From positions 62,001 through 126,000 of the forward strand of contig JAUSOD010000096.1 of NCBI GenBank assembly GCA_030656215.1: a DNA stretch of 64,000 bases. The letters are read 5' to 3'. This DNA is from Azoarcus sp. GTDB lineage: Bacteria; Pseudomonadota; Gammaproteobacteria; Burkholderiales; Rhodocyclaceae. The translations under genes were made by a program, and so were the position numbers. The notes under the pieces are model-generated. The model had not been told where the DNA came from. It worked only from the letters and a program-made list of their open reading frames with translations, and ran no database searches. Of the stretch, positions 9,986-17,771 are shown one piece after another (position 1 is the stretch's first letter; each line of letters begins with the position of its first letter).

Positions 9986-11164
9986 ATGCGTCGTCGTCTG
10001 TTACCCGTCATCATCATCGCCCTCGCCATCGCGGGCTTCCTGGTGCTCAAGGCCACCCGTCCGGCACCGCCCGCCGTCGAGGCACGCGAACGCCTGTGGC
10101 GGGTCGAGGTGATGCCAATGGAACTGGCGGCGGCGCGGCCCACGCTGGTGCTCTACGGCCGCGTTGAAGCCCCCGATCAGGTGCGCGCGGCCGCGTCGGT
10201 GGCCGGGCGTGTGCTTGAAGTGAAGGTGCGCGACGGCGACCGGGTTGCCGCCGGTGCGGTGCTGGCGCGGCTCGATCCGCGCGATCTTCAGCCAAGGGTC
10301 GCGCAGGCACGGGCCGATGTCGAGCGCGAGCGTATCCGCCACGGCGCCGACCGCGAGGCGATCGAGCAGGAGCGCGCGCTGCTGGCACTGGCCGAGGCCA
10401 AGCAGGCGCGGTTCGAGAAGCTGAAGAATGCCCGCCTCGGCGCCGAGAGCGCGTTTGACCAGACCCGCGAGGAAGTTGCCCGCGTGAGGCTGTCGCTGGC
10501 CCAGCGCCAACAGGCGATCGCCGAACATCCGGCGCGCCTTGCCCAGTTCCAGGCCAAGCTCGCCGAGGCCGAGCGCGATGCGCTGCGGGGGGAGATTGCC
10601 GCCCCGTTCGCGGCGCGCATCGGCAAGGTGGAAGTGGCTGCGGGCGATCAGGTCCAGCCCGGACAGGCCTTGCTCACGCTCTACGCATCGGACGAGCTTT
10701 TCCTGCGCGCGCGGGTGCCGGCGATCTATGCCGAGGAGCTGCGCATGGCCCTGAGCCGGGGTGAGCAGCCCGAAGCCAGCGCCGATTTTGGCGCGACCAC
10801 GATTCGGGCGCGGCTGGAGCGGATCAGCGGTGAAGCCGATGCGCGCGGGGTGGATGTGCTGCTGCGGATCGAAAATGGCGCCAACCTTCCGGTGGGGGCT
10901 TTCGTCAACGCCGTACTCGAGCGCCCGCTGGCGTCCGATGTGTATGTACTGCCCTACTCCGCGCTACATGGTGGCGACCGCATCTATGTGGTGCGTGACG
11001 GCCGCCTGGTCAACATGCGGGTGAGCCGTGTCGGCGAGCGCCGCGACGGAGACGAGGTCCGGCTGCTGGTGCGAGCGCCCGGCGTGGTGGCGGGCGAGCA
11101 GGTCATGCGCACCCATCTGCCCAATGCCATCGACGGCCTCGCGGTCGAGGTGCCCACACCATGA
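9986..11164 (+). CDS. RND efflux periplasmic adaptor subunit
   Basis: 392 residues. An N-terminal anchor helix (about 5-22) is followed by the split lipoyl/barrel-sandwich segments (VAGRVLEVKVRDGDRVAAG and later EIAAPFAARIGKVEVAAGDQV). A long alpha-hairpin rich in charged residues (about 105-205) sits between them. It lacks a lipobox, so it is probably membrane-anchored by the helix. It overlaps the permease gene by ATGA. No outer-membrane factor follows, so it may use one encoded elsewhere. Upstream, TAATAAT near 9875 could be part of a promoter. Confidence 0.88.
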   Translation: MRRRLLPVIIIALAIAGFLVLKATRPAPPAVEARERLWRVEVMPMELAAARPTLVLYGRVEAPDQVRAAASVAGRVLEVKVRDGDRVAAGAVLARLDPRDLQPRVAQARADVERERIRHGADREAIEQERALLALAEAKQARFEKLKNARLGAESAFDQTREEVARVRLSLAQRQQAIAEHPARLAQFQAKLAEAERDALRGEIAAPFAARIGKVEVAAGDQVQPGQALLTLYASDELFLRARVPAIYAEELRMALSRGEQPEASADFGATTIRARLERISGEADARGVDVLLRIENGANLPVGAFVNAVLERPLASDVYVLPYSALHGGDRIYVVRDGRLVNMRVSRVGERRDGDEVRLLVRAPGVVAGEQVMRTHLPNAIDGLAVEVPTP

Positions 11165-14100
11165 AGCAGCAGGGCATGCTGGCAATGCTGGTGCGGCACA
11201 AGGTGGCGGCCAATGTGCTGATGCTGCTCGCCTTCGTCATCGGGGCGATCGGCCTGACGAAGATGAACGTGCAGTTCTTCCCCTCCTTCGAGCTCGATGT
11301 GATCTCGGTGCGGGTGGTGTGGAGCGGGGCCGCGGCCGAGGACGTCGAAGCCGGCATCACGCTGCCGCTGGAAGAGCGGCTGAAGACGGTCGACGGGCTC
11401 AAGAAGATGAGCTCGACGTCCGCCCAAGGCATCGCCAGTCTTACGCTCGAGTTGCATGAGGGCACCGAGCCCCTGCAGGCGCTCGATCAGGTGCGCCAGC
11501 GCGTGGACGAGTTCCGCAACCTGCCGCGCGACGCCGAAACCCCCGAGGTCAGCCGGGTGTCGCGCTACGAGCCGATCGCCCGGCTGCTGGTGCGCGGCAA
11601 CAGCGTGGAGGAGTTGCGTCCGTGGGTGCGCCGCTTCGAGAGCGAACTGCTCGCCAGCGGAGTGGACCGGGTGACGATCACCGGTTTGCCCGAGGAGCGG
11701 ATTGCCATCGAAGTGTCATCCGCTGCGCTCGAAACCCTGGGCATGTCGCTGGTCGAGGTCGGCGAGCGTGTCGGGCGTGTCGCCCGCGACGTACCCGCAG
11801 GCGTGGCGGGCGAACAGGACGGCGCGCGCGAGATCCGCGGCCTCGAACAGCGTCGCGATGCACTCGCCTTCGATGATCTGGCGGTGGTCAGCGATGCCCG
11901 TGGGCGGATCGCGCTGGGCGAGATCGCAACCATCAGCCGCGAGCCGCGCCCTGGCGCCCTGGCGCTGAGCGAGGCGGGCGACACCGTCATCGAGCTGCAG
12001 CTGCAACGCGCCGAAAGCGGTCACTCGCTGAAAGCCGCACGTGCCTTCGATGCCTGGCTGGAGAAAACCCGCCCCACCCTGCCAGCCTCAATCTCGCTCG
12101 AAGTATTCGATGCGCAATGGCAGCTGATCAGTGAGCGCATCCAGCTGCTGATCAACAACGGTCTGTCCGGCTTGCTGCTGGTGGTGCTGGTGCTCTATCT
12201 GTTCCTGCCGGCGCGGGTGGCATTCTGGGTGATGGTCGGCATCCCCACCGCCTTTCTCGCCACGCTGGGGCTGATGTTCTTCTTTGGCGGCACGATCAAC
12301 ATGATGAGCCTGTTTGCGCTGATCATGGCGCTGGGCATCATCGTGGACGATGCGATCGTGGTCAGCGAGGACGCCGACACCCATCGCAGCATGGGTGAAG
12401 GGCCGGAGCAAGCTGCGCTGGGCGGCGCGCGGCGCATGCTGTGGCCGGTGCTGGCGGCGTCGCTGACCACGGTGGCCGCCTTCATCCCGCTGATGATGGT
12501 GGGCGGCATCATCGGCAACATCCTTGGTGACATTCCCTTCGTCATGATCATGGTGATCCTGGCCTCGCTGCTCGAGAGCTTCCTGATCCTGCCGGCCCAT
12601 CTCAAGCATGCGCTGCAGGGCGCGACGCACAAGACCTCGCGCCTGCGCCAACGCCTCGACGACGGCTTCAGCGGTTTTCGGGATGGCCGTTTCCGGCGTG
12701 TGGTAACGCTGGCGCTGGACTGGCGCGGCACGACGGTGGCGCTGACCCTGGGCATGATGATACTGGCCATCGGCCTGCTTGCCGGCGGGCGGATCAACTT
12801 CGTCTTTTTCCCCACCCCCGAGGGACAGGTGGTCTATGCCAACGCCACCTTTGTTGCCGGCACGCCGCGCGCGCAGACCGAGGCCTTCCTCGGCGAGCTC
12901 GAACGAGCGCTGCTTGAGACCGAGCGCGAGCTGGGTGGCGGCCTGGTGGAGACGGCCGTGTCACGCCTCGGCGGCACCATCGGGGTCGGTTCCGGGGCCG
13001 GCGCGCGCGGCGATCAGCTGGCTGCGATCATGGTCCAGCTCGCGCCGCCGGATGAACGGACGGTGCGCAACGAGCAGTTTCTCGCCACCTGGCGCAGCAA
13101 GGTCGGTTCAAGTGCCGGTATCGAGTTGCTGACCTTCAACTCGCGTCAATCGGGGCCGCCGGGACGTGACCTCAACGTGCGCCTGACCGGCGACAACGCC
13201 GAGACGCTCAAGGCCGCCGCGCTGGAGCTGGCCGAGACCATGCAGAGCATCGATGGCGTTGGCGAGACCGAGGACGACATGCCTTTCGGCCGCGAACAAC
13301 TCGTCTATCGCCTGACCCCGGCCGGCGAGGCACTGGGCCTCACCACCGAGAGTCTCGGCGGCCAGTTGCGTGCCGCCTTCGACGGCCACCTCGCCCAGCT
13401 GGTCCAGGTCGGCCGCGACGAACTCGAAGTGCGGGTGTTGCTGCCGCGCAGCGAGCGCGAGCGCCTCGACGTGTTCGAGCGTCTCACCGTCAGTCTGCCC
13501 GACCGCAGCTTCGCGCCGCTCGCCACCGTGGCCAGCTGGGAGTCGCGCCGCGGCTTCGAGGCGCTACGCCACGCCGATGGCCGGCTCGCGGTCGAGGTCA
13601 CCGGCGAGGTCGACAGCGCGCGTACCAATGCCAACGCGATTCAGGCCGAACTGCAGCGCGAGGCCCTGCCGCGACTGGCGGAAAAGTACCGGCTCGAATA
13701 CAGCTTCCAGGGCCGCGCCGCGGACCAGCGCGAGACCATGGCCGACATGGCCAACGGCCTGATGCTAGGCCTCGGGCTCATCTATCTGGTGTTGGTGTGG
13801 TCCTTCGCTTCTTGGACCTGGCCGCTGGTGGTGATGGCGGCCATCCCGCTGGGGCTCGCCGGTGCGATCTTCGGTCACTGGCTGCTGGGACTGAATCTCA
13901 CCATCCTGTCGATGTTCGGCCTCTTCGGTCTGTCGGGCATCGTGGTGAACAACTCCATCATCCTGGTCAGCCTGTTCAAGGATCTGCACCACAAGGGCGC
14001 CGATCTGCATGACGCCCTGGTCGGCGCGGCCTGCGGTCGCCTGCGCGCGGTGTTGCTGACCTCCTTGACCACCATCGGCGGCCTCACCCCGCTGATGTTC

Positions 14101-14277
14101 GAAACCTCGCTACAAGCCCAGTTCCTGATCCCGATGGCTACCTCGATCGCTTTCGGACTGGCGGTGTCGGCGGTGCTGGTGCTGTTCTTCGTACCTGCGC
14201 TGCTGTCGTTGCTGGAGAGTTTCAAGGGCTGGCTGGCGAGGGTGTCAGCTCGCGAAGCCATTGCCAACGGCACCTAG
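11161..14277 (+). CDS. RND family efflux permease
   Basis: 1038 residues with the two-fold repeat of HAE-type RND pumps: a first helix near residues 15-33, a large periplasmic domain, helices around 330-500, a second periplasmic domain and helices around 860-1020. The acidic pair of TM4 is present (GIIVDDAIVVSED). In TM10 the lysine of AcrB-like pumps is replaced (LSGIVVNNSIIL), as in many members of this branch. The substrate cannot be predicted. It is translated with the adaptor just upstream. Confidence 0.92.
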   Translation: MKQQGMLAMLVRHKVAANVLMLLAFVIGAIGLTKMNVQFFPSFELDVISVRVVWSGAAAEDVEAGITLPLEERLKTVDGLKKMSSTSAQGIASLTLELHEGTEPLQALDQVRQRVDEFRNLPRDAETPEVSRVSRYEPIARLLVRGNSVEELRPWVRRFESELLASGVDRVTITGLPEERIAIEVSSAALETLGMSLVEVGERVGRVARDVPAGVAGEQDGAREIRGLEQRRDALAFDDLAVVSDARGRIALGEIATISREPRPGALALSEAGDTVIELQLQRAESGHSLKAARAFDAWLEKTRPTLPASISLEVFDAQWQLISERIQLLINNGLSGLLLVVLVLYLFLPARVAFWVMVGIPTAFLATLGLMFFFGGTINMMSLFALIMALGIIVDDAIVVSEDADTHRSMGEGPEQAALGGARRMLWPVLAASLTTVAAFIPLMMVGGIIGNILGDIPFVMIMVILASLLESFLILPAHLKHALQGATHKTSRLRQRLDDGFSGFRDGRFRRVVTLALDWRGTTVALTLGMMILAIGLLAGGRINFVFFPTPEGQVVYANATFVAGTPRAQTEAFLGELERALLETERELGGGLVETAVSRLGGTIGVGSGAGARGDQLAAIMVQLAPPDERTVRNEQFLATWRSKVGSSAGIELLTFNSRQSGPPGRDLNVRLTGDNAETLKAAALELAETMQSIDGVGETEDDMPFGREQLVYRLTPAGEALGLTTESLGGQLRAAFDGHLAQLVQVGRDELEVRVLLPRSERERLDVFERLTVSLPDRSFAPLATVASWESRRGFEALRHADGRLAVEVTGEVDSARTNANAIQAELQREALPRLAEKYRLEYSFQGRAADQRETMADMANGLMLGLGLIYLVLVWSFASWTWPLVVMAAIPLGLAGAIFGHWLLGLNLTILSMFGLFGLSGIVVNNSIILVSLFKDLHHKGADLHDALVGAACGRLRAVLLTSLTTIGGLTPLMFETSLQAQFLIPMATSIAFGLAVSAVLVLFFVPALLSLLESFKGWLARVSAREAIANGT

Positions 14278-14297
14278 CTCAAGTCCGGGAGGACTTC

Positions 14298-14383
14298 GTA
14301 GGGCGGGTTTCAACCCGCCGCAGGTGGCGATATGGGCACCGGTGACTGCATCTGCCACGGTGGCCGACTGAAGTCGGCCCTAC
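14298..14383. repeat. BIME-like repeat, copy A
   Basis: The unit starts with a palindromic end (GTAGGGCGGGTTTCAACCCG, continuing CC) and finishes with GGCCGACTGAAGTCGGCCCT followed by AC. The two ends are inverted relative to one another, as in bacterial interspersed mosaic elements made of two REP sequences. It lies between the convergent RND permease and ovoA genes and may also act as a transcription barrier. A second copy starts 173 bp further on; together with copy B it fills the 329-bp gap. Confidence 0.8.
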
Positions 14384-14470
14384 GAAAACCATGCCGTCCT
14401 CCACCCAAACGCCGATCTTCCGCAATCGATACTGTGATGCTGGTCTGGCACCATTGCTGGTACAGCCGCC

Positions 14471-14555
14471 GTAGGGCGGACTTCAGTCCGCCGCAGGATG
14501 CGATTTGGGCACCGGTCTTACGTCTGCCTCTGTGGCCGACTGAAGTCGGCCCTAC
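14471..14555. repeat. BIME-like repeat, copy B
   Basis: A diverged direct copy of the unit at 14298-14383, with the same palindromic ends (GTAGGGCGGACTTCAGTCCG at the left). Similarity continues about 40 bp beyond the unit (CCACCCAAAC and flanks) in both copies. The whole tract is therefore a tandem duplication with a period of about 173 bp rather than two independent insertions. Confidence 0.8.
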
Positions 14556-14605
14556 GAAACCATACCGTTCTCCACCCAAACATCGATCTGCCACCGCGGA
14601 CATTG

Positions 14606-16753
14606 TCACCCTCGCCGCTTCCATACCGTGAGCTCCGACAGCGTGTGCTGGTGCTTGCGCCGCGTTTCGCGGATCACGAAGGGCACTGCCTGCGGGCCCT
14701 GCACCAGTTCGAACTGGTCGCCGAGGTGGTCCTTGAGGCCATCGAGCGTGGTGTAGGACTCGCCATCCTTCTTGAACCCGCCGATCCATTCCTCGCGCTT
14801 GGTGTGCTCCTCCAGCCAGGTGTAGGGCGAGGCCAGCACCAGCAGACCACCGGGGTTCAGGCGCCGGGCCACGTCGTCGAGGAAGCGGCGCGGGCTGTAC
14901 AGTCGGTCGATCAGGTTGGCGGCGAGGATCAGGTCGAAGCCGGTGAACACATCCTTCAGATTGCACGCGTCGCCCTGCCAGAACTCGACCCGGCCGGCGG
15001 TTTCGCTCAGGCCGAGGGTGTCGAGGCGGCGCTCATGGTAGCTCACCAGTTCGCCTTCGTCGGCCAGGGTGTAGCGCAGGCTGCCGCTTTCGGCGAGGCG
15101 GGCACCGGCCTGGATGAAGCGGGCGGAAAAGTCGATGCCGACCACCTTTGCGAACGCGCGTGCGAGTTCGAAGCTGGCGCGGCCGGTGGCGCAGCCGAGG
15201 TCGAGCGCGCGCTCGAAGCGGCCGTTGCCCAGCCGGCAGTGGGCGTCGATCGCGATGTCGGCAAGCGCCTTGGGGAAGTTGGGTACGCCGAACACTTCGT
15301 CGCCGTAGTGAAACTCGGCGTACTGCGACAGCAGCGCGTCGGTTTCGTAGGTGGAGGCCGGGTTCAGCACCGGGGTGTCGGTGACCACGTAGCGAAAGCC
15401 CGCGTGCTGGAAGAAATGGCGGCGAAAGGCGTAGCGCGAGGCGTGGCGCGCCTCGTTGCCGCACGATATCCAGCTGCCGCCCTTGATGATGTTGTGGCGG
15501 TCGTCGAAGGTCGGGGTGGTGAAGTCGTCGTAGATCGGGTGAACTTCGAACCCGTCGAAGGGGTAGGTGGGGGTCTCGCACCATTGCCAAACGTTGCCGA
15601 CCACGTCGAACAGTTCGCCATGGGCAAAGGTGGTGACCGGGCAGCTCGAGGCCCCGTGATCGAGGTGCAGGTTGGCGCTGGCCGGCGCGTCGTGCGCCAC
15701 ATCAAGCTGTGCGCCACCAAGGCCGGCGTGGTCATACAGCCGGTGCCACTCGTCCTCGCTCGGCAGTCGTACCGGCAGGCCGCTTGCGCGCGCCTTCCAG
15801 CGGCAGAAGGCACGCGCCTCCAGGCAGTTGGTCTCGACCGGCCAGTCCCATGCCATCGGCACTTCCTCGGTCATCAGGCGCAGCTTCCAGCCCGTTGCAT
15901 CAGGTACCCAGAAGGTCGGGTATTCGGCGCGGGCATAGCGCTTCCAGCCCAGACCTTCCTCGTCCCACAAACTGTCGTCGGCATAACCCCCGGCGTCAAC
16001 GAAAGCCAGGAATTCACGGTTGCTGACCAGGTATCGTGCAGCCTGAAAGGCGGGCACTGCAGCCGCGTGGTGGCCGTATTCGTTGTCCCATCCGTAGATC
16101 GGCTCGTCGCGCTCGCGACCGAGACGAACGCGCCCGGCGGGGATGTCGACCAGTACGTTGTCCGGCGCAGCGCCGGTCTCGCGACAGGCTTGCCACGCGG
16201 GGTGCTGCCGCACATAGCGCAGGGCGTGCTGGCGTATCAGTACCGACGAGGTCTCGAGGTGGATGCGTTCGTGCTCGATGCCCATGACCACCGCCCACAT
16301 CGGGTCGTTCCAGCCGACCGGCAGGGTGAAGGGCGTCTCGCGGATAACCCGGTCCACCATCACGCGCACCTGCAGCCGGTAGTCGGCGACCTCGGCCACC
16401 GTCGGCCAGTCGTAGTGGCTGTCGTCGAGGTCGTCCCAGCTCATTTCGTCCACCCCCACCGCGAACATCGACTCCAGCCGCGGATCGATGCGGCGGTCGA
16501 TCAGACCGGCCAGGATGAACTTGTTGACGAAGAAGGTGGCGGTGTGGCCAAAGTAGAAGATCAGCGGATGGCGCAGCCTGATCGGTTTCGTGTAGTAGGC
16601 CTCGTCACCCGCGAGCACCTCGAACAGCGATTCGTAGCGGTCGAAAGTGGTGTGGAAGTAGTCCAGCAAGGCGTGGCGCATGGTGTCGACATCGGTACCG
16701 TCGAGCGGTGGCGTGCGGGGGAAGAGCGGGGCGTGCATTCGGGTATCCGGCAT
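14606..16753 (-). CDS. ovoA: 5-histidylcysteine sulfoxide synthase with C-terminal methyltransferase (OvoA)
   Basis: 715 residues. An N-terminal DinB-like domain carries the iron-binding HX3HXE motif (EHERIHLET). A formylglycine-generating/SUMF1-like domain follows (WQWCETP, IIKGGSWISCGNEARHASRY). The C-terminal SAM methyltransferase has ALDLGCATGRASFELAR. This three-domain order is that of OvoA, which oxidatively couples cysteine to histidine C5 and N-methylates 4-thiohistidine on the way to ovothiol A. EgtB of ergothioneine synthesis lacks the fused methyltransferase. I chose the ATG at 16753; the longest frame, to 16870, would overlap the neighbouring SDR gene. No OvoB-type PLP lyase is in the window. 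Confidence 0.9.
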   Translation of the reverse strand: MPDTRMHAPLFPRTPPLDGTDVDTMRHALLDYFHTTFDRYESLFEVLAGDEAYYTKPIRLRHPLIFYFGHTATFFVNKFILAGLIDRRIDPRLESMFAVGVDEMSWDDLDDSHYDWPTVAEVADYRLQVRVMVDRVIRETPFTLPVGWNDPMWAVVMGIEHERIHLETSSVLIRQHALRYVRQHPAWQACRETGAAPDNVLVDIPAGRVRLGRERDEPIYGWDNEYGHHAAAVPAFQAARYLVSNREFLAFVDAGGYADDSLWDEEGLGWKRYARAEYPTFWVPDATGWKLRLMTEEVPMAWDWPVETNCLEARAFCRWKARASGLPVRLPSEDEWHRLYDHAGLGGAQLDVAHDAPASANLHLDHGASSCPVTTFAHGELFDVVGNVWQWCETPTYPFDGFEVHPIYDDFTTPTFDDRHNIIKGGSWISCGNEARHASRYAFRRHFFQHAGFRYVVTDTPVLNPASTYETDALLSQYAEFHYGDEVFGVPNFPKALADIAIDAHCRLGNGRFERALDLGCATGRASFELARAFAKVVGIDFSARFIQAGARLAESGSLRYTLADEGELVSYHERRLDTLGLSETAGRVEFWQGDACNLKDVFTGFDLILAANLIDRLYSPRRFLDDVARRLNPGGLLVLASPYTWLEEHTKREEWIGGFKKDGESYTTLDGLKDHLGDQFELVQGPQAVPFVIRETRRKHQHTLSELTVWKRRG

Positions 16754-16823
16754 AAGGCGTATGTTCTTTGATTGATTGAATCGAGCGTCCGGATCAGGTC
16801 GGGTGTGACCGATCTCGTGGTGA

Positions 16824-17555
16824 TCAGGCCAGATCCCGCAGATCTGCCACCGATAGCTTACCGAAGGCATCCGACAGGATGTAGTCGACCAGCCTGGTCG
16901 CGCAGCGTTCCGGGCTGTCTAGCTGTGCATCTCGTTTTAGCGCGTCGAAGCGCGCGCGTTGCGGGAACAGCGCTTCCGGTGTGGCGCGAATTTCGGCCTG
17001 CATGTCGGTATCCACCACGCCTGGCGCAAGACTGCAGATACGCAGTCCCGGCTGTGCCTCCAGGGCGACGGCGCGAGCGTGATGGTCAAGCGCAGCCTTG
17101 GTGGCGCAATACACACTCCAGCCGGCATAGGCGTTGCGCGCCGCGCCACTGGAGATGTGCATGATACGGCGTTCGCGATCCGCGCCAACACCGGCTGTGA
17201 AGGCATTGGCAAGCACAAGCGGGGCGGCGATGTTGAGGCTGACGGCCTGTGTCACCGCGTCAGGCGACTGTCGGCCCAGTGGCGCCACCGGTTGCAACAA
17301 GCCCGCGTTGTTGACCAGTAACGCGGGACCGGGCCGGGCCAGAAAGTCTGCTACCGGGCCGGATGTCAGGCAGGCCACGAGCGCCGGCAGTTGGCCCAGG
17401 TCGATCTCGTGCTCGAGCAAGCGATCTGGAAAGCGAGCGGCGAGCGCCGGATTGCCATGGCGCGCAAGGCCGAGGACGACTATGCCCCGTGCGAGCAAAG
17501 CGGCGGCAATGGCGCTGCCGAGTCCTCGGCTGTGACCGGTAAGGATTGCGTACAT
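16824..17555 (-). CDS. Short-chain dehydrogenase/reductase (SDR)
   Basis: 243 residues, classical SDR: the nucleotide-binding motif TGHSRGLG lies at the N-terminus, NNAG near residues 87-90, and the catalytic Ser-Tyr-Lys set is in HISSGAARNAYAGWSVYCATK (split as HISSG, then Y and K). It resembles the sepiapterin reductase/YueD group, but the substrate is unknown. The ATG has a good AGGAG site. It lies 70 bp upstream of ovoA on the same strand and could be co-transcribed. Confidence 0.87.
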   Translation of the reverse strand: MYAILTGHSRGLGSAIAAALLARGIVVLGLARHGNPALAARFPDRLLEHEIDLGQLPALVACLTSGPVADFLARPGPALLVNNAGLLQPVAPLGRQSPDAVTQAVSLNIAAPLVLANAFTAGVGADRERRIMHISSGAARNAYAGWSVYCATKAALDHHARAVALEAQPGLRICSLAPGVVDTDMQAEIRATPEALFPQRARFDALKRDAQLDSPERCATRLVDYILSDAFGKLSVADLRDLA

Positions 17556-17771
17556 GATGACTCCTGGCCGTTAGCGGGCTGCGCCTCGGTACGTGGTGAA
17601 ACAGGAAAGGGCATTGCCCGCCACTGATGTTATCTCAAGCCAGGGAATGCCCTGTTCGCCGATTCGTCTGCGCACAGGGCGCATTACACGGGATAGGCGC
17701 GTGTTTGCTTGCGATACGGCAGGCTCAGGGGACACAATCAACATTCGCTTATCGACCAGGACACAAATGGC

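Noticed and set aside
14498-16771. Long open frame on the plus strand opposite ovoA
   Set aside because: It is antisense to a protein with clear OvoA motifs, and its own translation has no recognisable domain. Long antisense frames are expected at this GC content.
17608-17653. Inverted repeat AGGGCATT/AATGCCCT upstream of the three-sensor cyclase
   Set aside because: Eight-base arms 30 nt apart with no other support; could be chance, so no operator is claimed.
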